A DNA stretch of 64,000 bases from Streptomyces sp. NBC_00691 (GTDB lineage Bacteria; Actinomycetota; Actinomycetes; Streptomycetales; Streptomycetaceae): contig NZ_CP109007.1 in assembly GCF_036226665.1 (NCBI RefSeq), positions 6,138,001 to 6,202,000 on the forward strand. The letters are read 5' to 3'. Both the position numbers and the translations under genes were made by a program. The notes beneath the pieces were generated by a model, which was given only the letters and a program-made list of their open reading frames with translations, did not search any database and was not told the origin of the DNA. Shown one piece after another: positions 52,587-61,164 of this stretch. Position 1 is the first letter of the stretch; every line of letters starts with the position of its first letter.

Positions 52587-53099
52587 CTACAGGTCCTCGT
52601 GGTCGCGGTCCCAGTCGGCGTCGTCGAGGGTGTCCTGCTGGTACTGGAAGACGGCTTCCTCCAGCGGGTGGAGGCTGGAGATTCCGGGGTGGGAGCGGAA
52701 GGCGTCGGTGCGCTCGTGGATGTACTGCTGGGTGTCCGCGGCGGCGGTGATGGTGCGGACGGTGTTCCGCGAGGAGATCAGGCCCCACTGCGTCATGTCC
52801 GTCGGGGTGGTGTGCTTCATCCACACCCAGATCCCGTTGCCGAGCTTGATGATGCTTTCGGGGTGGTACAGGCCGCCGGTCCTCTTGTTGCGGCGAGGGC
52901 TGCGGCGCTCGCCGAGGTCCCGCATCAGGCCCTGGGCGGCCTTCCTCAGGACGGCGCCCTCCAGGTCGTCGCGCTCGCGGATCCGGGCACACAGGTCGTC
53001 GAGGAAGTCGTCCTTGTGCATACGGCCGGCGTCGGTGGTGACGTGCTGGGCAGCTTCGAGGGCGAGCTGGCGCAGCTGGGGGTCGGAGGAGTACTTCAC
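52587..53099 (-). CDS. Hypothetical protein following ParB
   Basis: A 170-residue, charged, mixed alpha/beta protein (HKDDFLDDLCARIRERDDL, then GGLYHPESIIKLGNGIWVWM). GTG at 53099 overlaps the stop of the ParB-family gene (GTGA). The C-terminal part is acidic and ends DADWDRDHEDL. Its position directly after a ParB-like gene could suggest a role in partitioning or regulation, but no family was recognised. Confidence 0.58.
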   Translation of the reverse strand: MKYSSDPQLRQLALEAAQHVTTDAGRMHKDDFLDDLCARIRERDDLEGAVLRKAAQGLMRDLGERRSPRRNKRTGGLYHPESIIKLGNGIWVWMKHTTPTDMTQWGLISSRNTVRTITAAADTQQYIHERTDAFRSHPGISSLHPLEEAVFQYQQDTLDDADWDRDHEDL

Positions 53100-53956
53100 G
53101 GGAGGTCGCGGTCCTTCCAGACGGCGGCGATTTCGGCCAGGGCGGTTGCGGCGTGCTCGATCACTTCGCGGGTGACGGCGCGGCCGGGCGGGGCGAGTTC
53201 GGGGTCGTACTGGGCGAAGGTGCGGCTGCCGCGTATCTGAGCGAGGGCGGGGAGAACCTCGCAGAGCAGGTTGGTGGCAACCCGGCGCTGCCGCAGGTCC
53301 TCTTCGAGTCGGGCTTTCCGCTCCGCCCAGGCACCCTGGACGGTCAGTTCGCCCTCGACCACACGATCAGCGAGCTGAGGGTCCTCGACGCGCAAGCGGG
53401 CGAGCTGAGATTCTGCTGAATCTGCCTGGGCCTTGGCCTCACGGGCGGCCTTGTAGGCATCGTCCAGGGAGACCGCACCGGAGATCACACCGTCCACGAG
53501 GTCCGGTGCATGACGCAGCACGGTCCTGGCCTGTCCGATCCGCCCAATGGAGAGGCCGGTCTGTTCAGAAACTGAACGCGCGGTCTGTTCAGTCTCTGAA
53601 CGCCCCGGATGTTCAGAAACTGAACATGCCGAGGCCGCGATCATCGCGAGCTGCCCCTTGGTCAGATGACGCCGACGGCTGTTGACAGACAGCACGTAGG
53701 CTCGGGCATCGTCTCCCTCGTACGTGATGTACGCGGGTTCGACACCGGCGATCTCGCAGGCGCGCAGACGGTTCTTGCCGTCAAGGATTCGGCCTGTGGC
53801 GTCCAAGACGACAGGCTGACGAAGGCCGTGCTCGCGGATGTCCTCCGCGAGGGCATGGAGCTCTTCCTCATCGAGCATGGGGAAGAGTGCGGTGGTCGGG
53901 TGTAGGTCGATGGTGTTGTCCTGTCGATGTGCAGTGCTGGTCGGTTGGGCACTCAG
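53096..53956 (-). CDS. ParB/Spo0J-family DNA-binding protein (CTG start)
   Basis: A 286-residue protein. The ParB N-terminal nuclease-like domain is visible as IREHGLRQPVVLDATGRIL near residue 35, with GKNRLRACEIAG. The helix-turn-helix lies in QTGLSIGRIGQARTVL near residue 135. Between them are three 8-residue repeats of the type SVSEQTGR encoded by the palindromic array at 53563-53625. The start appears to be CTG at 53954-53956, overlapping the VirB4-like gene's TGA (CTGA). In conjugative elements such proteins regulate transfer genes or partition the element. No ParA partner is seen in the window. Confidence 0.8.
   Translation of the reverse strand: MSAQPTSTAHRQDNTIDLHPTTALFPMLDEEELHALAEDIREHGLRQPVVLDATGRILDGKNRLRACEIAGVEPAYITYEGDDARAYVLSVNSRRRHLTKGQLAMIAASACSVSEHPGRSETEQTARSVSEQTGLSIGRIGQARTVLRHAPDLVDGVISGAVSLDDAYKAAREAKAQADSAESQLARLRVEDPQLADRVVEGELTVQGAWAERKARLEEDLRQRRVATNLLCEVLPALAQIRGSRTFAQYDPELAPPGRAVTREVIEHAATALAEIAAVWKDRDLP
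53563..53625. repeat. Three 15-bp palindromes at exact 24-bp pitch inside the ParB gene
   Basis: GTTCAGAAACTGAAC occurs at 53563-53577 and 53611-53625, and the variant GTTCAGTCTCTGAAC at 53587-53601. Each has perfect 6-bp arms. The 24-base pitch (about 2.3 helical turns and eight codons) keeps the reading frame and yields an 8-residue peptide repeat. The array could be a binding site of the ParB protein itself (a parS- or operator-like site) or a result of peptide-repeat expansion. Confidence 0.75.
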
Positions 53957-55464
53957 TGCATGCGGGCGTCGGTGTCGAAGAGCGACTTCTCTGTGGGGTG
54001 GAGGAGGTGCTGGACGACGAAGCTCCGGCCTGCGACGCGCCACAGGCCGCGTCCGCGGGTGAGTTGGGAGATGGCCTCGGTCTCGACGGCGGTGAGGCCG
54101 AGGAGGGTGGCGGCGGCCTGGATCTGGTCGGTTTCCTGGCGGTAGATGATGCGGGTGGAGCAGTCGGCCAGGAGTCCTTCGGCGAGGGCGCGGCCCTGTG
54201 ATCCGGCGTCGCCCGCGGTGAGCAGGTCGGACAGCCGGTGGATGACCATGAGGTTGGCGATGCCGAGGCCGCGGCTCAGCTTCCACTGGGCCTGCATGCG
54301 CTGGAGGAGGCCGGGGTGGCGCATCAGCCTCCACGCCTCGTCGTAGACGATCCAGCGCCGGCCGCCGTCGGGGTCGGTGAGTGCTGCCTCCATCCACGCC
54401 GAGGCGCAGGTCATGGCCAGTACCAGCGCGGTGTCGTCGCCGGATCCCCCGAGCCGGGACAGGTCGATGGAGAGCATCGGGCTTGTCGGGTCGAAGGCCA
54501 CCGTGGAGGGGGCGTCGAACATGCCGGCGAGGTCGCCGTGGACGAGGCGGCGCAGGGCGTGGGAGAGGTCGCGGGCAGCGTCGCCGAGGTGGCCGGAGAC
54601 GGTGCCGGCTGCGGCGTCGAGGAGGTGGGGCTGGGCGAGGGTGTGGGCGATGTCGCCGAGCAGCGGCGCTCGGCCAGCGGCGGTGGCGGCCTGGACGACT
54701 CCGTCCAGAGCGATGTCGAGGGCGGTGTGCTCCATGGGGAGCAGGTCGCGGCCGAGGACGGTGCGGGCGAGGGAACCGAGCAGGAGCAAGCGGCGTTTGC
54801 GGACCTCGCCGGCCCAGCCCGCGTCCGAGATGGACGGAGGCTTCGGGGCGGCGTCAAGAGGGTTCAGCCGTCCCGGGAGCCCGGGGCCGAGGGCGATGGA
54901 AGTGCCGCCGAGCGCGGTGGCGACCGGCGTCCATTCGCCCTTCGGATCGCACGGGACGTAGACGCGGTAGCCGAAGGCGACCGAGCGGAGCGCGAAGGAC
55001 TTCGCGAGGGCGGACTTGCCCTGGCCGATGACCCCGGCCAGAAGGATGTTCGGGTTGGTGAAGCCCTCGACTTTCCCGTACAGGGAGAAGGGGTCGAAGA
55101 CGAAGGACCCTTCGGCGTGGACGTCGCGGCCGATGTAGATGCCCTCGGCGCCGAGGCCACCTTCGGCGAGGAAGGGGTAGGCGCCGCTCGCGGTGGCTGT
55201 GGTCATGCGGTGGGCGGGCAGGCGCAGGCGTTTGCCGCGGGCGGAGGCGGTGCCGGGGCGGCCGGCGGGAGCGTAGAGCGGCGCGGGCATCTCTGCCTCC
55301 GCCGCCGTGGCGCCGGTGGTCTCCACGGCGGCCTGCGCTTTGGCGCGGGCTTCGGCGAGCTGCTTGCGGGCTGCGCGCCGGGTGGTGCGGTCGGCGCCGT
55401 GCGGGGTGAACAGGGGGCTGGCCGAGGCGCGGCGAGCCCGTCGTCCGGGGCGGTGTCGGGACAT
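53953..55464 (-). CDS. VirB4/TraE-like conjugation ATPase
   Basis: A 503-residue P-loop ATPase of the HerA/VirB4 group. Walker A is VIGQGKSALAK near residue 148, Walker B is RWIVYDEAWRL near 375, and the family-typical NLMVIHRLSDL and IIYRQETDQI follow. The N-terminal 60 residues are basic and disordered. In type IV secretion this ATPase powers assembly or substrate handling at the channel base. It shares its strand and operon with SCO6880/SCO6881-like membrane components, and its stop overlaps the ParB start. The matching VirD4-like coupling protein is encoded at 20650-22446. Confidence 0.87.
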   Translation of the reverse strand: MSRHRPGRRARRASASPLFTPHGADRTTRRAARKQLAEARAKAQAAVETTGATAAEAEMPAPLYAPAGRPGTASARGKRLRLPAHRMTTATASGAYPFLAEGGLGAEGIYIGRDVHAEGSFVFDPFSLYGKVEGFTNPNILLAGVIGQGKSALAKSFALRSVAFGYRVYVPCDPKGEWTPVATALGGTSIALGPGLPGRLNPLDAAPKPPSISDAGWAGEVRKRRLLLLGSLARTVLGRDLLPMEHTALDIALDGVVQAATAAGRAPLLGDIAHTLAQPHLLDAAAGTVSGHLGDAARDLSHALRRLVHGDLAGMFDAPSTVAFDPTSPMLSIDLSRLGGSGDDTALVLAMTCASAWMEAALTDPDGGRRWIVYDEAWRLMRHPGLLQRMQAQWKLSRGLGIANLMVIHRLSDLLTAGDAGSQGRALAEGLLADCSTRIIYRQETDQIQAAATLLGLTAVETEAISQLTRGRGLWRVAGRSFVVQHLLHPTEKSLFDTDARMH

Positions 55465-55494
55465 GGCTGGGGGATCGTTTCTGCGCGAGGTGGC

Positions 55495-55905
55495 TCAGGC
55501 GGTGCCGTGGTCGGCCGGGGTGGTCTTGCGGCGGACGGCGTGGCCGGAGGCGAGGTGGCGCTGGCAGATGGTGAGGACGAGCGGGCCGTCGGGGAGCCGG
55601 TCGGGGGTGCAGGCGGGGGCGGCGGGCAGGGTGTGGAAGGCGTCGTGGAGGCTGGCGGTGGCCTGCCAGAGCCGCAGGTGCGCGGTGGCCAGATGCCGTC
55701 CTGACGTGGGGTGTTCGGGGCGCACAGTCTCGGCAAGCTGGTCGAGGAGCAGGTGCAGGCGGGTGACGTGCTCGTGCAGGTTGTCGAGGTGGCGCCGGTC
55801 GGCCGGGGTGCCCCGGCCGATGGACCGGGCGTGGTGGCGGATGCCGGCGGTCGCGGCCCGCAGGTACGGGTGGGCGTCCGTCGGGTCGGTCGTGGTGGTG
55901 GCCAA
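55495..55905 (-). CDS. Small hypothetical protein of the transfer operon
   Basis: A 136-residue helical, His-rich protein (HLDNLHEHVTRLHLLLDQL, then ATAHLRLWQATASLHDAFH). TTG at 55905 is the first start after the SCO6880-like gene; the ribosome-binding site is weak. There are no membrane helices or signal peptide. Its place between the VirB4-like and SCO6880-like genes suggests an accessory to the transfer apparatus. Function unknown. Confidence 0.6.
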   Translation of the reverse strand: MATTTTDPTDAHPYLRAATAGIRHHARSIGRGTPADRRHLDNLHEHVTRLHLLLDQLAETVRPEHPTSGRHLATAHLRLWQATASLHDAFHTLPAAPACTPDRLPDGPLVLTICQRHLASGHAVRRKTTPADHGTA

Positions 55906-55955
55906 GAGGGTGGGGGTCTTTCTGCGGTGGCCTGGATGGATCAGGCGGCGGGGCC

Positions 55956-57428
55956 CTACTTCTCCTGGGCGGTGCGGGCGAGGGGGAGTGCGGCGAGGGC
56001 GAACGCGTCGGGCTGCTGGTAGTCGAGGCGGCGCAGGTCGACCTGGGCGGTGACGGCGGCGGTCTCGATCTGAGCGCAGGCGGCGTCCAGGGCCTGGTCG
56101 GTGTCGGCGGAGACGGTGAGCAGGCCGGTCATGGCGACGTCGGCGTGGCCGGCGATGAGCTGCCTCTCGCGTTCCTTGACGTCGCCGTACTCGACGACGT
56201 CGGCTTCGGAGTCGACCTGTCCGCGGCGGGCGCGCTCGTTGGCGTCGGCGATGATCGTCGCCTTGGTGCGCTGGACGTCGCGGATCGCAGACTCGAAGCC
56301 CTGGGGGACGTAGATGAGGGAGAAGGAGCGGCGCACCCCGGCGGTGAACAGCAGCTGGTGGAGGAAGCCCGCGAGGACTTCGGTCCGCGGCCAGTTCTCG
56401 ACCCAGTAGGTGGTGTGGCGGGCCGTGTCGGTGATGAGCCGGTCGGGCTCCTCGACCTGGACGACGGGGCCAGCGGCGGCGGGGTCGGCTTCGGCGCGGC
56501 CGGTGTCCGACCACTGCTGCAGCGCGGCCAGGGCCTTGGGGTCGTAGGCGGTGCGGATGACGGCTGCGATCTCCCGCGCGTTCAGCCAGCCGTTCACGGT
56601 CAGACCGGCGGTGCGGGCGGCCTGGGTGAGGGAGGAGGTGGCCTGGCCGAGGACGGTGAAGGCTCCGGGCAGCCCGCCGCCGGCCTGGCTGATCAGGCGC
56701 TTGGCGGCCTTCAAGTCGAGGGAGATGGCCAGGTACGTTTCGTGCGGGGCGGCGGCCGGGCCGGCGGAGGCGACGAGATCGCTGTAGATCTGGCCGGCGA
56801 GCTGGGTGCCGGGCCGGCCGTGGGTGTTCCAGTGCCGGGTCAGGGTGTCGCCGGAGTCGGGGACGGTCCGCTCCAGGACCTGGACGGTGGCGACGTGCCC
56901 GGTGCGCGCGATCCCGGCCAGGGCCCGCCCCCACGCCTGGACGTGAGAGTTCTGGGTGGCGGGGTCCAGCAGGGCGAAGGCGCGGCTGGTCACCCGGGCG
57001 ACCGCGGTGAGGGTCTGCTGGTGGGGATCGTGCAGAGCCGCTGCCTGGCCGTCGGCCGGGGTGACCACCTTGATCGAAGCGGCTGTTCCCGGCAGGTGAA
57101 GGGTTCCTTCGGCGCGGGGGCGGGACACCGGGCGGGCGAGCCACAGGGTCTGCCCGGTGCGGCGGCGCTGCGCGTAGCGGGCGACGATCGGCGCCCAGTC
57201 GATCAGGGACCGGCCCCGGCGGCGGACGGCGACGAGGGCGGCGACCGCCGCCCACAGCGGGGTGAGGATCAGGGCGCCGGGCAGGCCGGTGGTCACGACG
57301 GTGACCAGGAGCAGCGCGAGCGCTGCGGAGGTGAGGACGAGCTGGGGCAGCGAGAGGCCGAGCAGGATCCCGCGGCGGGACCTGGTCGGGAACTTCACCG
57401 TCATCGGGGTGATCGTGAGGTCAGACAA
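55956..57428 (-). CDS. SCO6880-family transfer membrane protein
   Basis: A 490-residue protein with two N-terminal membrane helices (LGLSLPQLVLTSAALALLL and PGALILTPLWAAVAALVAV), as in SCO6880-type proteins of actinobacterial transfer loci. A long cytoplasmic part with FESAIRDVQRTKATIIADA follows. The N-terminal arrangement resembles PrgI-like components of Gram-positive type IV secretion. TTG at 57428 has GGAAAG eight bases upstream; ATG 57404 is possible. It is flanked by VirB4-like and SCO6881-like genes, which supports the assignment. Confidence 0.8.
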   Translation of the reverse strand: MSDLTITPMTVKFPTRSRRGILLGLSLPQLVLTSAALALLLVTVVTTGLPGALILTPLWAAVAALVAVRRRGRSLIDWAPIVARYAQRRRTGQTLWLARPVSRPRAEGTLHLPGTAASIKVVTPADGQAAALHDPHQQTLTAVARVTSRAFALLDPATQNSHVQAWGRALAGIARTGHVATVQVLERTVPDSGDTLTRHWNTHGRPGTQLAGQIYSDLVASAGPAAAPHETYLAISLDLKAAKRLISQAGGGLPGAFTVLGQATSSLTQAARTAGLTVNGWLNAREIAAVIRTAYDPKALAALQQWSDTGRAEADPAAAGPVVQVEEPDRLITDTARHTTYWVENWPRTEVLAGFLHQLLFTAGVRRSFSLIYVPQGFESAIRDVQRTKATIIADANERARRGQVDSEADVVEYGDVKERERQLIAGHADVAMTGLLTVSADTDQALDAACAQIETAAVTAQVDLRRLDYQQPDAFALAALPLARTAQEK

Positions 57429-57512
57429 GGCAAGGGCTTTCCGAAGGAGGCGGCCCCCGGGACGGGACACAGCGTTCGTGTCCCGCCCCGGGAACCAGGG
57501 GAGTGTCGGGTG

Positions 57513-58865
57513 TCAGGAACCGGCGGGGGACTGCGGCGTCGTGAACGGGCTGCCGCCCGTGCCGGACTCGGAGCCCTGCGCGGCACCGACGACGCCGGCG
57601 CTCGGAGGCGCTCCGTCCTGCGTGCTGCGCGGTGTGGCACCCGCGGGAGGTCCGCCGGGGGCGCTGTTGCCGGCCCCGACGGAGTTGCCCGAGTCCTGGG
57701 CCACCGGGTTGGTCGGCATGGAGCTGACTGCCTCGTTCAGGCCGCTCTGGACCTTGTCCATGGCCGGTGATGCTCCGGTGCCGCCACCGCTTCCGGAGGG
57801 GCTGGAGGCGATGTCACCGGGGAAGGCGCCGGATCCTGCGGCCGGGCCCTGCGGCGATGCAGCTCCGGCCCCGGCGGCGGCGCCGCCGGTTCCCGCGGTG
57901 GCTGCTGCGGCTGCCGCCTTGCGGGTCGCGTTCTCGGCGTGCTGCTTGGCGAGCTGGGCACCAGCCCCGCCGGAGCGGTGCAGGGTCTCACCGTCGGTGG
58001 ACTCCGCCGCCCAGTGCACGAACTTGAAGGTCGCGTAGGGGCAGAGCATCACCAAGAGCATGATGACGATGCCGGCCATGACGTCGGCGAGCGCGGCGAT
58101 CCCGCCGTCCGCGTCGGTCTTGCCCATGGCGGAGATGCCGAGGAGGAAGACCACGGTCATCAACAGCTTGGAGACGATCAGGGTGGCGGTCGCCTCAATC
58201 CAGCCCCGCCGCCAGCGGCGGGCAGCCTCCCATCCGCCGCCCGCTCCGGCGAAGACCGCCAGGGTCACGAGCACGAGGATGCCGACCTTGCGGACCATCA
58301 TGACGCACCAGTACATGACGGCGCCGACGGCGGCGCCGAGGGCTGCGAGGGCGGCCACCAGCCAGCCCAGCGGGGAGATCGCCGCGATCTGCGAGACCTT
58401 CACCATGCGGCGGACAGCATCGTCGATCGAGGTGCCGGCTGCCGCGAACAGCGAGTCGGACAGGGCGTCGACGACTTCGATCGCGACGGTGGTCAGGGCG
58501 ATGGCGGCGAAGCAGAAGATCACGCCGCCGGCGGTGCCGGTGAACGCCTGGCCGAGTGCCTGTCCGTCGCGCTTCATCGCGGCCCGGACAAGCTGGGCGC
58601 AGAAGGTGGCGACGAGGATGGTCAGCCCGATCGGCAGCAGCATCTCGTAGTTGTCGCGGAACCATCCGGCGCCGAGGTCGATCTTGGTGGTGGTGTTGAC
58701 GGCCTCGGCGGCCAGGTCGGCTGCTGCGGCGGCGAGTTCGCCGCAGGATTTGGCGATCCAGTTGCCGATGCCTTCGGTGATCGCCTTGCCCGGGTCGGAG
58801 ACGAAGTCGATCGCGTCGGCCGCGTCGCAGAGCTTGCCCGCGACCGGAAGAGCGCAGAAGTCCAC
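57513..58865 (-). CDS. SCO6881-type polytopic membrane protein, VirB6/TrbL-like
   Basis: A 450-residue protein with about six hydrophobic helices between residues 70 and 285, preceded by a CGELAAAAADLAAEAV helix. It has a long Gly/Ala/Ser/Pro-rich C-terminal tail (residues 310-450) that is probably disordered. This is the layout of VirB6/TrbL-like channel components, and SCO6881-type proteins pair with SCO6880-type ones. GTG at 58865 has AGGAGGAG six bases upstream, the strongest ribosome-binding site in the operon. It should sit in the cytoplasmic membrane as part of the transfer channel. Confidence 0.78.
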   Translation of the reverse strand: MDFCALPVAGKLCDAADAIDFVSDPGKAITEGIGNWIAKSCGELAAAAADLAAEAVNTTTKIDLGAGWFRDNYEMLLPIGLTILVATFCAQLVRAAMKRDGQALGQAFTGTAGGVIFCFAAIALTTVAIEVVDALSDSLFAAAGTSIDDAVRRMVKVSQIAAISPLGWLVAALAALGAAVGAVMYWCVMMVRKVGILVLVTLAVFAGAGGGWEAARRWRRGWIEATATLIVSKLLMTVVFLLGISAMGKTDADGGIAALADVMAGIVIMLLVMLCPYATFKFVHWAAESTDGETLHRSGGAGAQLAKQHAENATRKAAAAAATAGTGGAAAGAGAASPQGPAAGSGAFPGDIASSPSGSGGGTGASPAMDKVQSGLNEAVSSMPTNPVAQDSGNSVGAGNSAPGGPPAGATPRSTQDGAPPSAGVVGAAQGSESGTGGSPFTTPQSPAGS

Positions 58866-58891
58866 GACGGACTCCTCCTATCTGTTGCGGG

Positions 58892-59581
58892 TCAGGGGGC
58901 GGTGTTCGGCGCGATGGCGACCAGGGCGCAGTCGGCGCTAGGCCGGCACTGCACGGCGAGGGTGACCGAGCGGTCCTCGGCGCCGCCTCCGCCGTCCTTC
59001 CAGGCGATGGCCTGCTTGCCGGTGACGGTGACGGCGTAGATGTACGCCTCGGTCAGGGCGGCCGGGTTCTCGGCCAGGGCCTGCTTGAACGCCGAGGGGA
59101 AGACGGACTGGCTGACCGTCGCGGTGGCGTGCTGGCCATGGTCGTGCATCCGTGACCACAGCAGCGGGTCGGGTACCTGGGCCTGGATGGAGGTCCAGTC
59201 GGTGTACTTCGTCTCGGTCGTCATCCAGGCGTGCATGCCGGCGAGCTGCTGGTCGCGGGTGGTGGCCCGGGTGTCGTAGGACCAGAGCATCACCGCCGCG
59301 GCGCGGCCGTAGGCGAGGGGATCGGACAGGCGCGGCGGCGGGGAGACGGTACCCGTCGCAGCCTCCGCGACGGGTACGGGCGTGCCCGGACGGGCGGTCG
59401 GATTGCTGACGGACGGCTTGCCGGAGGGTGCCTTGCCTCGGCCGCCGCCGGTCGTGAGGTAGGCGGCAAAGCCGGCGCCGGCCAGGAGCAGGGCCAGGAC
59501 CGCGGCGAGGACGGCGACGCGTCGGCCGGTGGACCAGTGGGCGGTGGCGGCGCGGACGCGTGGGCGGGAGCGCTTGCCCAT
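58892..59581 (-). CDS. Single-pass membrane protein of the transfer operon, possibly TcpC/VirB8-like
   Basis: A 229-residue protein with a basic N terminus, one membrane helix at about residues 22-46 (VAVLAAVLALLLAGAGFAAYL), a Gly/Pro linker and an extracytoplasmic alpha/beta domain (residues 90-225). Topology and size fit VirB8/TcpC-like channel proteins, though the similarity is structural guesswork. The ATG overlaps the upstream stop (TGATG). It lies between the small two-helix protein and the SCO6881-type protein. Confidence 0.65.
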   Translation of the reverse strand: MGKRSRPRVRAATAHWSTGRRVAVLAAVLALLLAGAGFAAYLTTGGGRGKAPSGKPSVSNPTARPGTPVPVAEAATGTVSPPPRLSDPLAYGRAAAVMLWSYDTRATTRDQQLAGMHAWMTTETKYTDWTSIQAQVPDPLLWSRMHDHGQHATATVSQSVFPSAFKQALAENPAALTEAYIYAVTVTGKQAIAWKDGGGGAEDRSVTLAVQCRPSADCALVAIAPNTAP

Positions 59582-59910
59582 CAGCGGACCTGCGTGCCGA
59601 GCGTGGAGAAGAACGCGATGATCCCGTTGGCGGCACCGAGACCGAGCGCGGCGCCCGCGGACACGAGGGCGCCCTTCTTCCCGTTGGCCTCGGCCTGGTG
59701 GCCACCGGTGTGGTGGCCCCAGGCCCACACGCCGAGGGAGACGGCGAGGGCGCCGACGACGGCGATGATCGCGGCCATGTTGATGGAGCTGACGACGTTG
59801 CGCAGCAGGTCCAGGCCCGGCAGGAAGCCGCCCTTCGGGGAGACGCCGGGGTCGTAGGCCAGGATCGTGACGCGGTCGGCTATCTGCTGGAGGTGAGCGA
59901 GGGTGGGGAT
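59581..59910 (-). CDS. Small two-helix membrane protein, VirB2/TrbC-like candidate (ATC start)
   Basis: A 109-residue protein with two hydrophobic helices (MAAIIAVVGALAVSLGVWAW near residue 47 and ALVSAGAALGLGAANGIIA near 80) joined by a short basic loop, the layout of VirB2/TrbC-type pilin-like proteins. Coding quality starts at PTLAHLQQIADRVTILAYD. The codon in start position is ATC (59908-59910), seven bases after a perfect AAGGAG. ATG and GTG codons upstream are absent from a plausible distance. It precedes the one-helix protein with a TGATG overlap. Confidence 0.68.
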   Translation of the reverse strand: MPTLAHLQQIADRVTILAYDPGVSPKGGFLPGLDLLRNVVSSINMAAIIAVVGALAVSLGVWAWGHHTGGHQAEANGKKGALVSAGAALGLGAANGIIAFFSTLGTQVR

Positions 59911-60039
59911 GGTCGAACTCCTTGCGAGCGCAGGACAGATGGCCCAGCGGGAAAGAGGAAGAGGGGAAGGCACGCGGCGGCATGCGGCTCGCGGCGGCCG
60001 GGGGAAGCGGCCCGTGGCCCGGGAAGCGGGCGGGGAGCG

Positions 60040-61164
60040 CTAGGAGCTGAGGGCGGGGATGCGGCGGACGGCGAGGATCTGCCAGTCGGCGACCTTCTCG
60101 ATCCGCACGGGGCGCCCGGTGCGCGGCGCGTTGATCACGAGACCCGCGCCCATGTACATCCCGACGTGCTCGGGAACGGCGGCGGTGCCGCGGGTGAAGA
60201 GCAGGTCACCGGGCTTGAGCGCGGTGACCGGGACCGGGACGCCCTCCTTGACCTGGGTGTACGTGGTGCGGGTGAGGGTGACGCCGGCCTTCGAGTAGGC
60301 GACCTGCATCAGGGAGCTGCAGTCGCAGCGGCCCATCGGATCCGGTCCGTGGGAGTCCTTGCAGGTACCGCCCCACTGGTACGGGGTGCCGAGCTGGTGC
60401 ATCGCCCAGTCGATCGCCGTGCGGGCCTTCGGGGAGGCGTCTGCGGGAATCTTGTAGCCCGCGGGGACGGTGCCCTGGGGGATCTCGCCCCACTGCGTTC
60501 CGTCCTCACCGGGTCGGCAGCCGCCGCCCGCCGGGCCGCCCGGAGCCCCGGTTTCGCCTCCGCCCTGAGGGAGGGTCTTGACGATCGCCTCCTGCAGAGC
60601 ACGGGCGAGCGACTCCCACTGGGCGTACGCGTCGGGATAGCCGGATATCTGGACGGCCTGGGCGGCCTGGGTGATCGTCATCTGCTGCCAGCCCGCGACC
60701 TTGAGGAGTCCCTCGTAGAAGCGGGTGGAGGCGTGGACGGGGTCGAGGATCTCTTCGGCGGTGCCCCAGCCCATGCTGGGCCGCTGCTGGAACAGGCCCA
60801 GGCTGTCGCGGTCGCCGTAGCGGAGGTTGCGCAGGCGGGATTCCTGTATCGCGGTCGCGAGGGCGACGACTTGGCCGCGCTCGGGGACCTTCATGGCGAT
60901 CCCGGTGGCGATGATCGTCTTGGCGTGAGGGATCTGCTCGGCGGGTAGCTCCAGGCCCTTGATCTGGATGCCGGGGGTGGCGCCGGAGCCGCCGAGGATG
61001 CCTGCGACCTGCTGGGCGACGGCGTTGGCGTCGACCGAGTTGTCGACGCCGCACTGCGTGGCGCGGGAAGCGGAGCTGCTGGCGGCAGCCGCTGTGGCGG
61101 CTGCGCCGGCCAGGAGGAGCGGAGAGAGGACGACGACGCCGACGGCTGCGGCTATGCCCTTCAA
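60040..61164 (-). CDS. Secreted lytic transglycosylase-like / NlpC-P60 cell-wall hydrolase
   Basis: A 374-residue exported protein. An N-terminal signal-like helix (VGVVVLSPLLLAGAAATAA) is followed by a lysozyme-like part: catalytic Glu in AIQESRLRNLRYGDRDS, then GLFQQRPSMGWGT near residues 95-135. The C-terminal NlpC/P60 cysteine peptidase has its Cys in RCDCSSLMQVAYSKAG near 280 and His in PEHVGMYMG near 335. Together they would cut both glycan and peptide bonds of peptidoglycan, opening the wall for the transfer channel, as VirB1-like enzymes do. TTG at 61164 is used. It is the first gene of the transfer operon. Confidence 0.88.
   Translation of the reverse strand: MKGIAAAVGVVVLSPLLLAGAAATAAAASSSASRATQCGVDNSVDANAVAQQVAGILGGSGATPGIQIKGLELPAEQIPHAKTIIATGIAMKVPERGQVVALATAIQESRLRNLRYGDRDSLGLFQQRPSMGWGTAEEILDPVHASTRFYEGLLKVAGWQQMTITQAAQAVQISGYPDAYAQWESLARALQEAIVKTLPQGGGETGAPGGPAGGGCRPGEDGTQWGEIPQGTVPAGYKIPADASPKARTAIDWAMHQLGTPYQWGGTCKDSHGPDPMGRCDCSSLMQVAYSKAGVTLTRTTYTQVKEGVPVPVTALKPGDLLFTRGTAAVPEHVGMYMGAGLVINAPRTGRPVRIEKVADWQILAVRRIPALSS

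Noticed and set aside
53563..53625. Interpretation of the palindrome array as a CRISPR
   Set aside because: Units are 15 bp at 24-bp pitch with 9-base spacers and lie inside a coding frame.
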